A stretch of 64,000 bases of DNA from Stakelama flava (GTDB taxonomy: Bacteria; Pseudomonadota; Alphaproteobacteria; Sphingomonadales; Sphingomonadaceae), in NCBI RefSeq assembly GCF_019351405.1, contig NZ_JAHWZX010000003.1:62001-126000 (forward strand), read 5' to 3'. Shown piece after piece: positions 26,022 through 33,814 of the stretch (within the stretch, counting starts at the first letter, position 1; every line of letters begins with the position of its first letter). A program made the position numbers and the translations under genes. Under the pieces are notes generated by a model. The model saw only the letters and a program-made list of their open reading frames with translations. It did not search any database and was not told the origin of the DNA.

Positions 26022-26285
26022 ATGCCCGAACGCTCCATTCTCGGCTGGCTGCTTATCGGCCTCGTCGCCGGCGTGCTGGGCAAGGTCATCATGCCGGGTC
26101 GCGATCCCGGCGGGGTGATCGTCACCATGCTGATCGGTATCGCGGGCGCACTGCTGGCAGGATTCGTCGCGCGATCGATGGGTTTTGCCATGGAAAGCGC
26201 CTGGGCAAGCTATGGCGCGGCGACTCTGGGCGCGGTGGTCCTGCTGGCGCTGTACCGGGTGGTGGTCGCGCGCCGCATCGGTTGA
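26022..26285 (+). CDS. GlsB/YeaQ/YmgE-family membrane protein
   Basis: An 87-residue protein with three hydrophobic, glycine-rich helices (LGWLLIGLVAGVLGKVIMPG, GVIVTMLIGIAGALLAGFVA, YGAATLGAVVLLALYRVVVA). This is the transglycosylase-associated/GlsB family linked to stress. AGGAGAG before the ATG at 26022 sets the start. A second family member is encoded at 27170-27430. Confidence 0.85.
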   Translation: MPERSILGWLLIGLVAGVLGKVIMPGRDPGGVIVTMLIGIAGALLAGFVARSMGFAMESAWASYGAATLGAVVLLALYRVVVARRIG

Positions 26286-26362
26286 ACGCCGCTCGTTCAT
26301 TTCGCGTTCGCATCGGTGCTGCTACGGCAGGTGGCACCGTTCACCAGCCAGGGAGAGGCTGA

Positions 26363-27091
26363 ATGCGAAACATTCTGATTACCGCCGGCGCGGCCGCCGC
26401 ACTTGCCGCGATTGCACCGGCCATGCCCGCTTGCGCGCAGGAACTGACGACGCCGGTGCCGCTGCCGGCGGGAGCAACCATCCTCGATATCAGTGCGCAG
26501 GGCAGCGTCACACGCACGCCGGACATCGCAACGATCCGCGCGGGCGTCGTGACCGAAGCGAACGACGCGGCGGGCGCGCTGTCGGCCAATGCCACGCGGA
26601 TGAACGCGGTGCTGGCTGCACTGAAGAAAGCGGGGATTGCCGAGCGCGATATTCAGACGGCTGCGATCTCGCTCAACCCCAAATATCAGCATGATGACGA
26701 CCAGCCGCCCCGCATCACCGGCTATCAGGCGACCAACACGGTCACGATCCGGTTTCGCGATATAAAGCGCAGCGGGGCCATACTCGATGCGCTGGTGGGC
26801 GAGGGCGCGAATCAGATTCAGGGGCCTGACCTGTCGGTCGACGATATGGAAGCGGCGCAGGACGAAGCGCGAAGCGATGCCGTGAAAAAGGCGCGGGCGC
26901 GCGCAGAGCTATACGCCAGGGCCGCCGGCCTTTCGGTCGACCGGATCGTATGGATTCGCGAAAGCGGTGTCGTCAGCGCACCGCGCCCGGTGATGGCGAT
27001 GCGCACGATGGCGGTAAGTGATTCCACCCAGATTCGGCCCGGCGAACAGGATGTCAGCATCAACGTGGATGTACGCTTCCTGCTGAAATAG
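26363..27091 (+). CDS. SIMPL-domain periplasmic protein (DUF541)
   Basis: A 242-residue protein with a signal peptide (ITAGAAAALAAIAPAMPACA, cleavage probably after ACA) and a SIMPL domain: ISAQGSVTRTPDIATIRAGV, IQTAAISLNPKYQ and the C-terminal QDVSINVDVRFLLK. Members include E. coli YggE and BP26 of Brucella; they form ring-like periplasmic oligomers and relate to oxidative stress. Followed by a strong terminator. Confidence 0.9.
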   Translation: MRNILITAGAAAALAAIAPAMPACAQELTTPVPLPAGATILDISAQGSVTRTPDIATIRAGVVTEANDAAGALSANATRMNAVLAALKKAGIAERDIQTAAISLNPKYQHDDDQPPRITGYQATNTVTIRFRDIKRSGAILDALVGEGANQIQGPDLSVDDMEAAQDEARSDAVKKARARAELYARAAGLSVDRIVWIRESGVVSAPRPVMAMRTMAVSDSTQIRPGEQDVSINVDVRFLLK

Positions 27092-27112
27092 GCTGGTCCG
27101 GCATTGCACATG

Positions 27113-27147
27113 AAAAAGGGGCCGTCCTTGCGGGCGGCCCCTTTTTT
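27113..27147. terminator. Rho-independent terminator
   Basis: GGGGCCGTCC (27118-27127) and GGGCGGCCCC (27132-27141) form a 10-bp stem with a 4-base loop. It is flanked by A5 on the left and T6 on the right, so it works in both directions between the SIMPL gene and the convergent GlsB-like gene. Confidence 0.92.
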
Positions 27148-27169
27148 AATGTCTGGCATCAATGGGGCG

Positions 27170-27430
27170 TTAACGCACCGAACCGCGCCGCACCAGATTA
27201 ACGATCGCGAGCAGAATGATCGCGCCGACCAGCGAGGTGATGAAGGTCATCACGGTAATGCCGTTGTTGATCGATCCGCCGAACAACAGGCCGCCGATAA
27301 AGGCGCCGACGATACCCACGACGATGTTTAGGAGAATACCCTGCTGCGCATCGGTGCGCATGACGAGGCTGGCAAGCCAGCCGACGATGCCGCCGACGAT
27401 GAGCCAGATGATGAAACCGACAATGCCCAT
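27170..27430 (-). CDS. GlsB/YeaQ/YmgE-family membrane protein
   Basis: An 86-residue membrane protein: MGIVGFIIWLIVGGIVGWLA, then GILLNIVVGIVGAFIGGLLF and a third helix ending LLAIVNLVRRG. This is the standard transglycosylase-associated/GlsB form. It shares the bidirectional terminator with the SIMPL gene. Probably stress-related; the molecular role of the family is not established. Confidence 0.9.
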   Translation of the reverse strand: MGIVGFIIWLIVGGIVGWLASLVMRTDAQQGILLNIVVGIVGAFIGGLLFGGSINNGITVMTFITSLVGAIILLAIVNLVRRGSVR

Positions 27431-27551
27431 TATTACGTCCCTCCGTTGACTGGACCCGTCTGCTGGGCCGTGCCGGAAAGACTCGCGAGAGGCGGAGTTT
27501 GTTCCGCCTGCGATGCGATCGGCGCGGCTGCATCAGCCGCGCCTCGCGGTG

Positions 27552-27851
27552 TCAATAGCGCTGCTGGCGTTCGTACAGCGAACGATAATGCTGAATGCGG
27601 GTCACGCGCAGGCCCGGCATGCCCGACCGGTCGATCGCGCGCTGCCACCCGGCGAATTCCTCCACGGTAAGGCCGTAGCGTTCGCACACTTCCTCGATTG
27701 TGAGCAATCCGCCGTTGACGGCAGCGACGACTTCCGCCTTGCGCCGGACGACCCAGCGCGTGGTATCGGGCGGAGGGAGGGTATCCAGCGTGAGCGGCTC
27801 TCCCAACGGGCCGATCACCTTTTCAGGGCGGATTTTCTGGTTCTCAATCAT
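27552..27851 (-). CDS. sciP: SciP-type CtrA inhibitor (DUF1153)
   Basis: A 99-residue protein. The segments VIGPLGEPLTLDTLPPPDTT, RWVVRRKAEVVAAVNGGLLT and IEEVCERYGLTVEEFAGWQR match the SciP family closely. In Caulobacter SciP binds DNA and CtrA and blocks activation of CtrA-dependent promoters in G1. GAGG six bases before the ATG at 27851 sets the start. The gene is monocistronic here. Presence fits an alphaproteobacterial cell-cycle circuit. Confidence 0.9.
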   Translation of the reverse strand: MIENQKIRPEKVIGPLGEPLTLDTLPPPDTTRWVVRRKAEVVAAVNGGLLTIEEVCERYGLTVEEFAGWQRAIDRSGMPGLRVTRIQHYRSLYERQQRY

Positions 27852-27951
27852 TGCCATCCTCGATCGGGGCGCGGCCCCCCTCTCAAACACTGTCCCGGCA
27901 AATGGCAGCGGGGGTTGAACATCCTATAAAATGGGAGGGTAAACATCCCGT

Positions 27952-28179
27952 TCACTCCCCCAGCCATGCGGTCAGCGCAGCCGCGACGCCGCCGTTGAAC
28001 GCGCCGTCGGCGGGCGTGGTCAGCGCATCGCCCGCGTCGGTCCTGATCAGAAGCGCGTTGATTTGCGCGGTGCGGCTGGCGGCCTGGCGCGCCACGAACA
28101 CCGCCATTAGCACCGCCAATGCGGTCGGCAGTGCGGTAACGACCGCGCCGTGTTCCTGCGATGCGTAACTCAGGTCCAA
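27952..28179 (-). CDS. Possible small membrane protein
   Basis: A 75-residue frame opening at a TTG (28179) with AAGGGCG seven bases upstream. It has one clear hydrophobic helix ([20 protein letters not shown]) and a polar C-terminus. It is divergent from mnmA and upstream of sciP. No family recognised; the open frame continues upstream to 28311, into the mnmA start, so the real start is uncertain. Confidence 0.4.
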   Translation of the reverse strand: MDLSYASQEHGAVVTALPTALAVLMAVFVARQAASRTAQINALLIRTDAGDALTTPADGAFNGGVAAALTAWLGE

Positions 28180-28309
28180 AATACACGCCCTTGCGTCAAT
28201 GCGAACTTGCTTCAGATCAATGACGCTAGAGGGTAAAGTTGAAGGCGCGGTAAAGGCGGCGGGGATTTTTTGCATCGCGCGCGCAAAGCCACTATCTGCG
28301 CGTACGATC

Positions 28310-29422
28310 ATGAACGAAGCCGATTTTCAACTTCGCGCGCCGATCGGGCAGCGCCGGATCGTCGTTGCCATGTCGGGCGGCGTCGACAGTTCCGTGGTGG
28401 CCGCGCTTGCCGCACGCAGCGGCGCGGAGGTTATCGGCGTTACGCTTCAGCTATACGATCATGGCGAAGCGGTGGGCCGCGCGGGTGCATGCTGCGCGGG
28501 ACGCGACATTCGTGACGCGCGCGCGGTGTGCGACCGGCTGGGCATCGCGCATTATGTTTTCGACCATGAAAGCCGGTTTCGCGACAGCGTAATCGACGAT
28601 TTCGCCGACGAATATATGGCGGGACGAACCCCGATCCCTTGCGTCAAATGCAATATGGGGGTGAAATTCACCGATCTGTTTCGACTCGCCCGCGAACTGG
28701 GCGCCGATTGTCTGGCGACCGGTCATTATGTCCGCCGGGTAGAGGGGGCGGGCGGTCCCGAACTGCACCGCGCCGCCGACCCCGCGCGCGACCAGAGCTA
28801 TTTCCTGTTCGCGACAACCGACGAGCAGCTGGCGTTCCTGCGCTTTCCATTGGGCGGGATGCCCAAAACGCGGGTCCGCGAAATCGCGAAGGAACTGGGC
28901 CTGATCGTTGCGGGCAAGCCCGACAGTCAGGATATCTGCTTCGTGCCCGACGGGGATTATGCGTCGCTGGTGAAGAAGCTGCGCCCCGAAGCCGGAACGG
29001 TCGGCGACATCGTCGATGAAGCGGGCGCCAAGCTGGGCGAGCATAAAGGCCTGATCCATTTCACCGTGGGCCAGCGGCGCGGGCTGGAAATCGGCGGGCA
29101 GGCCGAGCCGCTTTACGTCATCCGGCTCGATCCCGAACGGCAGCAGGTGGTGGTCGGCCCAAAGCGGGCGCTTGCCGTGAAAGCGGCACGGATCGAGGGG
29201 CTGAATCGAATCGGCGTCGCGTATTCGGGACCGCTGACCGCGAAGGTGCGCTCGCTTGCCAGGCCGGTCCCCGCGCGGCTGGAGGGCGACCGGGTAGTGT
29301 TCGAAACGCCTGAATATGGCGTCGCGCCGGGGCAGGCGGCGGTGCTGTATGCGGGTGACCGCGTGCTGGGCGGCGGCTGGATCGCCGAGACGGAGCGCGC
29401 CGAAACTGCGCTTGCCGCCTGA
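28310..29422 (+). CDS. mnmA: tRNA-specific 2-thiouridylase MnmA
   Basis: A 370-residue enzyme that makes 2-thiouridine at the wobble position of tRNA-Lys, -Glu and -Gln. The PP-loop SGGVDSS lies at residues 22-28. The catalytic cysteines are Cys114 in [11 protein letters not shown] and Cys210 in SQDICFV. The C-terminal beta-barrel is complete ([17 protein letters not shown]). ATG at 28310 is the natural start. Full length for the family. Confidence 0.95.
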   Translation: MNEADFQLRAPIGQRRIVVAMSGGVDSSVVAALAARSGAEVIGVTLQLYDHGEAVGRAGACCAGRDIRDARAVCDRLGIAHYVFDHESRFRDSVIDDFADEYMAGRTPIPCVKCNMGVKFTDLFRLARELGADCLATGHYVRRVEGAGGPELHRAADPARDQSYFLFATTDEQLAFLRFPLGGMPKTRVREIAKELGLIVAGKPDSQDICFVPDGDYASLVKKLRPEAGTVGDIVDEAGAKLGEHKGLIHFTVGQRRGLEIGGQAEPLYVIRLDPERQQVVVGPKRALAVKAARIEGLNRIGVAYSGPLTAKVRSLARPVPARLEGDRVVFETPEYGVAPGQAAVLYAGDRVLGGGWIAETERAETALAA

Positions 29423-29468
29423 TTCGCTGCGAATCGGCGGATCGGCCGAACCTGCTTAGGTTCGCACG

Positions 29469-29520
29469 TTTCGCGTAAATCGCGAAAGAAAGTTTCGTGT
29501 CCGCGTATCGATAATACGCG
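29469..29520. repeat. Two adjacent inverted repeats
   Basis: TTTCGCG-TAAAT-CGCGAAA (29469-29487) and CGCGTAT-CGATA-ATACGCG (29502-29520): two perfect 7-bp stems with 5-base loops, 14 bases apart, in the gap between the convergent mnmA and phzF-like genes. They may end transcription or bind a protein. There is no T-run. Confidence 0.5.
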
Positions 29521-29650
29521 AAATGTGTGACGGCGGACGATGCGAAAAAGCGGCTCGGATCATGGCAGGGCAGCCCGGCGTAGGACAGCGTTTTTTGCTT
29601 GCGCCCGGTGTTCCGGTGCTCGCCCGCGATGTGCGAAATCGTCGCCGCGA

Positions 29651-30463
29651 TCAGTCCGGCAATAGCAACGCACCCTCGATCACGGTGATGCAGTTCCCGG
29701 TCAGCACGACGTGCCCGCCATCGAGTCGGCAGCCCAGAAAGCCGCCCCGCTTGCTCGCCTGATACGCAGTCAGCGTTTCGCGGCCCAGCCGCTTTGCCCA
29801 GTAAGTGACGAGCAGCGAATGCGCCGATCCGGTCACCGGGTCTTCGGTGATTCCCGCCCCGACGGCGAAAACGCGGCTAATGATGTCGGTTTCGGTGCCC
29901 GGCGCGGTGACGATGGTAATAATCTCACCGGTGGCGGCGAGCGCGCGGAAGCTGGGGTCGAGGGCGGTGACGATCGCGGGGTTCTCCACCACGACCAGCG
30001 CATAGCCGCTCGAATGGCGCAAGGTAGCAGTGACATCCGCCGGCGACAGGCCAAGCGCCTCAACGGTATCGGTTATCGCGGCATGCTCCCCCCACCATGC
30101 AGGCAACGTCATGGCGTATCCCGCGCCGCTGCGCGCGACCGTCAGCACGCCAGCGCGGCGAGTGCGGAAGCGGACTTCCTGCCGGTCCGGTTGGCGCGAC
30201 AGGATGTAATGCCCGGTCGCCATCGTGGCGTAGCCGCACAGTTCGACCTCGACTGTAGGACTGAACCAGCGCAGTTCGAAATCCGCATCGTCACCGCTGT
30301 CGGATACGAAAAAGGCGGTTTCCGACAGATGATTTTCCATTGCGATATTCTGAAGCAGCGAATCGTCGGGCCACCCGCTCAGCGGCACCACCGCCGCCGG
30401 GTTGCCGCTAAAGGGCCGGCGAGCGAAAGCATCGATCTGAATGATCGGAATGCGTCGTGCCAT
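29651..30463 (-). CDS. PhzF-family isomerase/epimerase, copy 1
   Basis: A 270-residue protein of the PhzF/diaminopimelate-epimerase fold. It starts MARRIPIIQIDAFARRPFSG, keeps the catalytic Glu in HLSETAFF and the second-half DPVTGSAHSLLVTYWAKRL. It is the same length as, and closely similar to, the next gene upstream, with most differences in surface segments, so the two arose by tandem duplication. No other phenazine genes are near, so a small-molecule isomerase role is more likely than phenazine synthesis. Confidence 0.9.
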   Translation of the reverse strand: MARRIPIIQIDAFARRPFSGNPAAVVPLSGWPDDSLLQNIAMENHLSETAFFVSDSGDDADFELRWFSPTVEVELCGYATMATGHYILSRQPDRQEVRFRTRRAGVLTVARSGAGYAMTLPAWWGEHAAITDTVEALGLSPADVTATLRHSSGYALVVVENPAIVTALDPSFRALAATGEIITIVTAPGTETDIISRVFAVGAGITEDPVTGSAHSLLVTYWAKRLGRETLTAYQASKRGGFLGCRLDGGHVVLTGNCITVIEGALLLPD

Positions 30464-30544
30464 CGGCGGTGTCCTTTTATACCTGTTCGATACCAGCGGA
30501 GCGGGCGGCGGTGGTTGGTTCAAACGAGTTCATCGGCAAATCGA

Positions 30545-31357
30545 TCAATCCGGCAGCAGGAAATCACCCTTCAGCACTGTAATGCAGCCGCCGGAGAGCG
30601 TCACCGATTCACCGTCGATCCGGCAGTCCAGATACCCGCCGCGCTCGCTCGCCTGATAGGCGGAGAAGGCGTCGCGGCCCAGCAGTTCGGCCCAATAGGG
30701 GGCGAGCACGGCATGGGCCGAACCGGTCACCGGATCCTCCTCCAGCCCCGCCCCCGTCGCGAAAACGCGGCTGACGATGTCGGTTTCGCCGCCCGGTGCG
30801 GTGACGATGGTCACTATGTCACCGGTTTCGCGGAGCGCGCGGAAGTCGGGGGCAAGCCCGGTGACGAGCGAGGCATCCTCCACCACGACCATGGTATAGC
30901 CGCTGGCATGGCCGAACCCGGCCGAAACCTGATCGGGCGACAGGCCCAGCGCGGCAAGGCATGGCGTCATGTCCTTCGGCTCGGCGCGCCATGCGGGAAG
31001 CGTCATGGCGTAGCGATCGCCATCGCGCGCAACCCGAAGCACGCCCGCGCGGCGGGTGCGAAACGTCACCGCGTCCAGCGCGGGATCGCGCGACAACAGA
31101 TAATGACCGGTCGCCAGCGTGGCATGTCCGCACAGTTCAACCTCGCTTGCGGGGGTGAACCAGCGCAGTTCATAGTCCGCCTCGCCGCTGTCGTCGGGAA
31201 GGAAAAAGGCGGTTTCGGAAAGGTTGTTCTCCTTCGCGATGCTTTGAAGCAGCGAATCGTCGGGCCATGCGTCGAGCGCGACCACTGCCGCCGGATTGCC
31301 GGTGAACGGTGCGTGCGCAAAGGCATCGATCTGTGCGAAGGGGCAGGGGCGGGTCAT
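30545..31357 (-). CDS. PhzF-family isomerase/epimerase, copy 2
   Basis: A 270-residue paralogue of the preceding gene: MTRPCPFAQIDAFAHAPFTG, Glu48 in NLSETAFF and DPVTGSAHAVLAPYWAELL. Its ATG overlaps the stop of the CDF transporter gene (ATGA), so it is co-translated with the pdxH-CDF transcript. An 81-base gap separates it from copy 1. Product unknown. Confidence 0.9.
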   Translation of the reverse strand: MTRPCPFAQIDAFAHAPFTGNPAAVVALDAWPDDSLLQSIAKENNLSETAFFLPDDSGEADYELRWFTPASEVELCGHATLATGHYLLSRDPALDAVTFRTRRAGVLRVARDGDRYAMTLPAWRAEPKDMTPCLAALGLSPDQVSAGFGHASGYTMVVVEDASLVTGLAPDFRALRETGDIVTIVTAPGGETDIVSRVFATGAGLEEDPVTGSAHAVLAPYWAELLGRDAFSAYQASERGGYLDCRIDGESVTLSGGCITVLKGDFLLPD

Positions 31358-32289
31358 TGGCGGTTTTCCTTGAACTGTTCGATCAAGTCGGTCTCGACCA
31401 TCGGATTGTCGGGCTGATCCACCTGTCCTTCGGGGTCGATATGGATCAGGATGTCGGCACCGGGAAATTCGCGGCGAAGCTCGTCTTCAAGCCGTTCGAC
31501 CACGTCATGCGCCTGCGCTACCGTCATCGCCGGGTCCATCCAGATATGGAACTGGACGAAATCGTTCGCGCCACTGGTTCGTGTGCGAAGATCGTGCAGG
31601 CTTTTTAGTTCGGGATGGCGGCTGGCGACCTCGACAAAGCGCATGCGCTTTTCCTCCGGCCATTCCTTGTCCATCAACTGATCGATCGCGGCGATCGAGG
31701 CGCGCCACGCGCCGAAGAGCAGCCACAACGCGATTCCGACGCCGAGCACCGGATCGGCCCCCGCCAGCCCGACATATTGTTCGAGCGCGAGCGCGACGAT
31801 CACCGCGGCGTTGAGCAGCAGGTCGGACTGGTAATGCACGCGGTCCGCGCCGATCGCTACCGATCGCGTGCGTTCGACCACGAAGCGCTGATAGCGGGTG
31901 AGTGCGAATGTAACCGCGATGGCAACGCCCGATATGGCGATTCCGTATTCGGCATTGGCGCTGACATCGCCGACAGTGAGTCGGCGTATCGCCTGCACCA
32001 GAATGGCGATTGCCGATGCGGTGATGACCGCGACCTGGAACAGCGCGGCGAGCGATTCCGCCTTGCCGTGTCCGAACCTATGATCCTCATCTGCCGGTTG
32101 CGCCGCGATATAGACGCCGAACAGCGTGACCAGCGATGCGACGAGATCGAGAATGCTGTCGGCGAGCGACCCCAGCATCGCGACCGAGCCGGTTTTCCAC
32201 GCGGCATAGCCCTTCAACGCGCCGAGCAGCAGCGCGGTGGAAACGCCGGCGATCGCGGCGTTGCGGGTCAGCCGGGCGGCGCGGTTCAC
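31354..32289 (-). CDS. Cation diffusion facilitator transporter
   Basis: A 311-residue CDF protein. Six transmembrane helices are visible; TM2 carries SLADSILDLVASL and TM5 VHYQSDLLLNAAVIVALALE, giving the paired metal-binding Asp residues of FieF/ZitB-type Zn/Fe exporters. The cytoplasmic C-terminal domain follows (HDLRTRTSGANDFVQFHIWM). It starts with a GTG overlapping the pdxH stop (GTGA) and ends overlapping the next start. Probably exports Zn or Fe by proton antiport. Confidence 0.92.
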   Translation of the reverse strand: MNRAARLTRNAAIAGVSTALLLGALKGYAAWKTGSVAMLGSLADSILDLVASLVTLFGVYIAAQPADEDHRFGHGKAESLAALFQVAVITASAIAILVQAIRRLTVGDVSANAEYGIAISGVAIAVTFALTRYQRFVVERTRSVAIGADRVHYQSDLLLNAAVIVALALEQYVGLAGADPVLGVGIALWLLFGAWRASIAAIDQLMDKEWPEEKRMRFVEVASRHPELKSLHDLRTRTSGANDFVQFHIWMDPAMTVAQAHDVVERLEDELRREFPGADILIHIDPEGQVDQPDNPMVETDLIEQFKENRQ

Positions 32290-32864
32290 GGGTACAGCAT
32301 GCCTTCGCGCCAGCCATCGCCGTCGCGATCGAAAACATGCCGTTCGTGCAGGCGGTGCGCGCGATCCTGCCAGAATTCGATGCGAAGTGGCGTGACGCGA
32401 TAGCCGCCCCAGTGCGGCGGGCGATCGACATCGCGGCCTTCGAAGCGTGCCTTCACATCCTCGAACCGTGCTTCGAAAGTGGCGCGCGCGTCGAGCGGGC
32501 GCGATTGTTCGGATGCCCATGCGCCAAGTTGCGAATCGCGGCTGCGCGAGGCGAAATAGCGGTCCGATTCCGCTTCCGACACGCGGCTCACCGGGCCTTC
32601 GATGCGAATCTGGCGGCGCAGTGATTTCCAGTGAAAGAGCAGCGCGGCGCGGGGGTTCTGCGCAAGTTCGCCCGCCTTGCGGCTTTCCCCGTTGGTATAG
32701 AACACGAAACCGTCGGGGTCGTGCCCCTTCAACAGCACCATGCGCACGGAAGGCTGCCCTGCCGCATCGGCGGTGGCTAGCGCCATCGCGTTCGAGTCAT
32801 TGGGTTCGCTGTCGCGCGCCTGCGCATACCAGCGGTCGAACAGGGTGAAGGGATCGTCTGCCAT
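32286..32864 (-). CDS. pdxH: Pyridoxamine 5'-phosphate oxidase
   Basis: A 192-residue FMN enzyme that converts PMP or PNP to pyridoxal 5'-phosphate, the last step of B6 synthesis and salvage. The motifs VRMVLLKGHDPDGFVFYTN, ESRKAGELAQNPRAALLFHW and the C-terminal WGGYRVTPLRIEFWQ then RLHERHVF are present. First gene of an overlapping operon with the CDF and PhzF genes; divergent from ku. Confidence 0.95.
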   Translation of the reverse strand: MADDPFTLFDRWYAQARDSEPNDSNAMALATADAAGQPSVRMVLLKGHDPDGFVFYTNGESRKAGELAQNPRAALLFHWKSLRRQIRIEGPVSRVSEAESDRYFASRSRDSQLGAWASEQSRPLDARATFEARFEDVKARFEGRDVDRPPHWGGYRVTPLRIEFWQDRAHRLHERHVFDRDGDGWREGMLYP

Positions 32865-32956
32865 GGCCGTGCGATTTAGGGCGGACGGCGGCGGGTGTCG
32901 AGCGCGCGGGAACGAGTTGCACCTCCAGGGATTGAATCGGCTCCGCAACGAGGAAG

Positions 32957-33814
32957 ATGGGCATGGCCGCACGCGCATATTGGCAAGGGCAGATTCGGCT
33001 GGCGCTGGTGTCGATTCCGGTGGAAATCTATCCGGCGGTCAAATCGGGCGCGCAGATATCCTTTCGCCAGATTCACGAACCATCGGGCAAGCGGATCAAA
33101 TATGAAAAGGTCGTTCCCGGCATCGGTCCGGTCGATACTGATGAGATCGTCAAGGGATATGAGGTCGAAAAGGGCAGCTATGTCCTGCTCGAACCCGACG
33201 AGATCGATGCGGTGAAGCTGGAATCGAAAAAGACGCTGGAACTGACCCAGTTCGTCGACGCGCATGAAATCGACGTGCTGTATTACGAAAAGCCCTATTT
33301 CGTGGTGCCTGCCGACGACCTGGCCGAAGAGGCGTTCATCGTGCTGCGCGAGGCGCTTCGCAAAACGAAAAAGGTGGGGCTGGGACAGCTTGCGCTGCGC
33401 GGGCGTGAATATGTCGTCAGCCTGAAACCGTGCGGGCGCGGGCTGATCCTGGAGACGCTGCGCTATGCCGACGAGGTGCGCCGGGCACAGGGTTATTTTC
33501 GCGACATCCCTGACGATACGCCCGATGCGGAATTGCTCGACCTTGCCGAAAGCCTGATCGAGAAAAAGACCGCCCCATTCGATGCGAGCGAATTTCACGA
33601 CCGCTATGTCGATGCGCTGACCGCGTTGATCGAGAAGAAACGCAAGGCGAAGGGCAAGAAAATCATCGAGGAGGAAGACAGTGATGCGCCGGCGGGCGGA
33701 TCGAACGTCGTCGACCTGATGAGCGCGCTGAAAAAATCGCTCGAAAAGCCCGAGGGCGGTAAAGCCAAGGCCCCGGCGAAGAAATCGTCGGCGGGCGCGA
33801 AGAAGCGCGCGTGA
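32957..33814 (+). CDS. ku: Ku-family DNA end-binding protein
   Basis: A 285-residue prokaryotic Ku that binds double-strand DNA ends for non-homologous end joining. The core runs from YWQGQIRLALVSIPVEIYPA through RREYVVSL-type strands to about residue 250, and the tail is Lys/Ala-rich (KAKAPAKKSSAGAKKRA), as is usual for DNA-binding Ku tails. Its stop overlaps the ligD start by one base, so the pair is co-expressed. Confidence 0.95.
   Translation: MGMAARAYWQGQIRLALVSIPVEIYPAVKSGAQISFRQIHEPSGKRIKYEKVVPGIGPVDTDEIVKGYEVEKGSYVLLEPDEIDAVKLESKKTLELTQFVDAHEIDVLYYEKPYFVVPADDLAEEAFIVLREALRKTKKVGLGQLALRGREYVVSLKPCGRGLILETLRYADEVRRAQGYFRDIPDDTPDAELLDLAESLIEKKTAPFDASEFHDRYVDALTALIEKKRKAKGKKIIEEEDSDAPAGGSNVVDLMSALKKSLEKPEGGKAKAPAKKSSAGAKKRA

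Noticed and set aside
29711..31417. Long plus-strand frame across both phzF-like genes
   Set aside because: It mirrors the duplicated genes on the other strand, so its internal repeat only reflects the phzF duplication.
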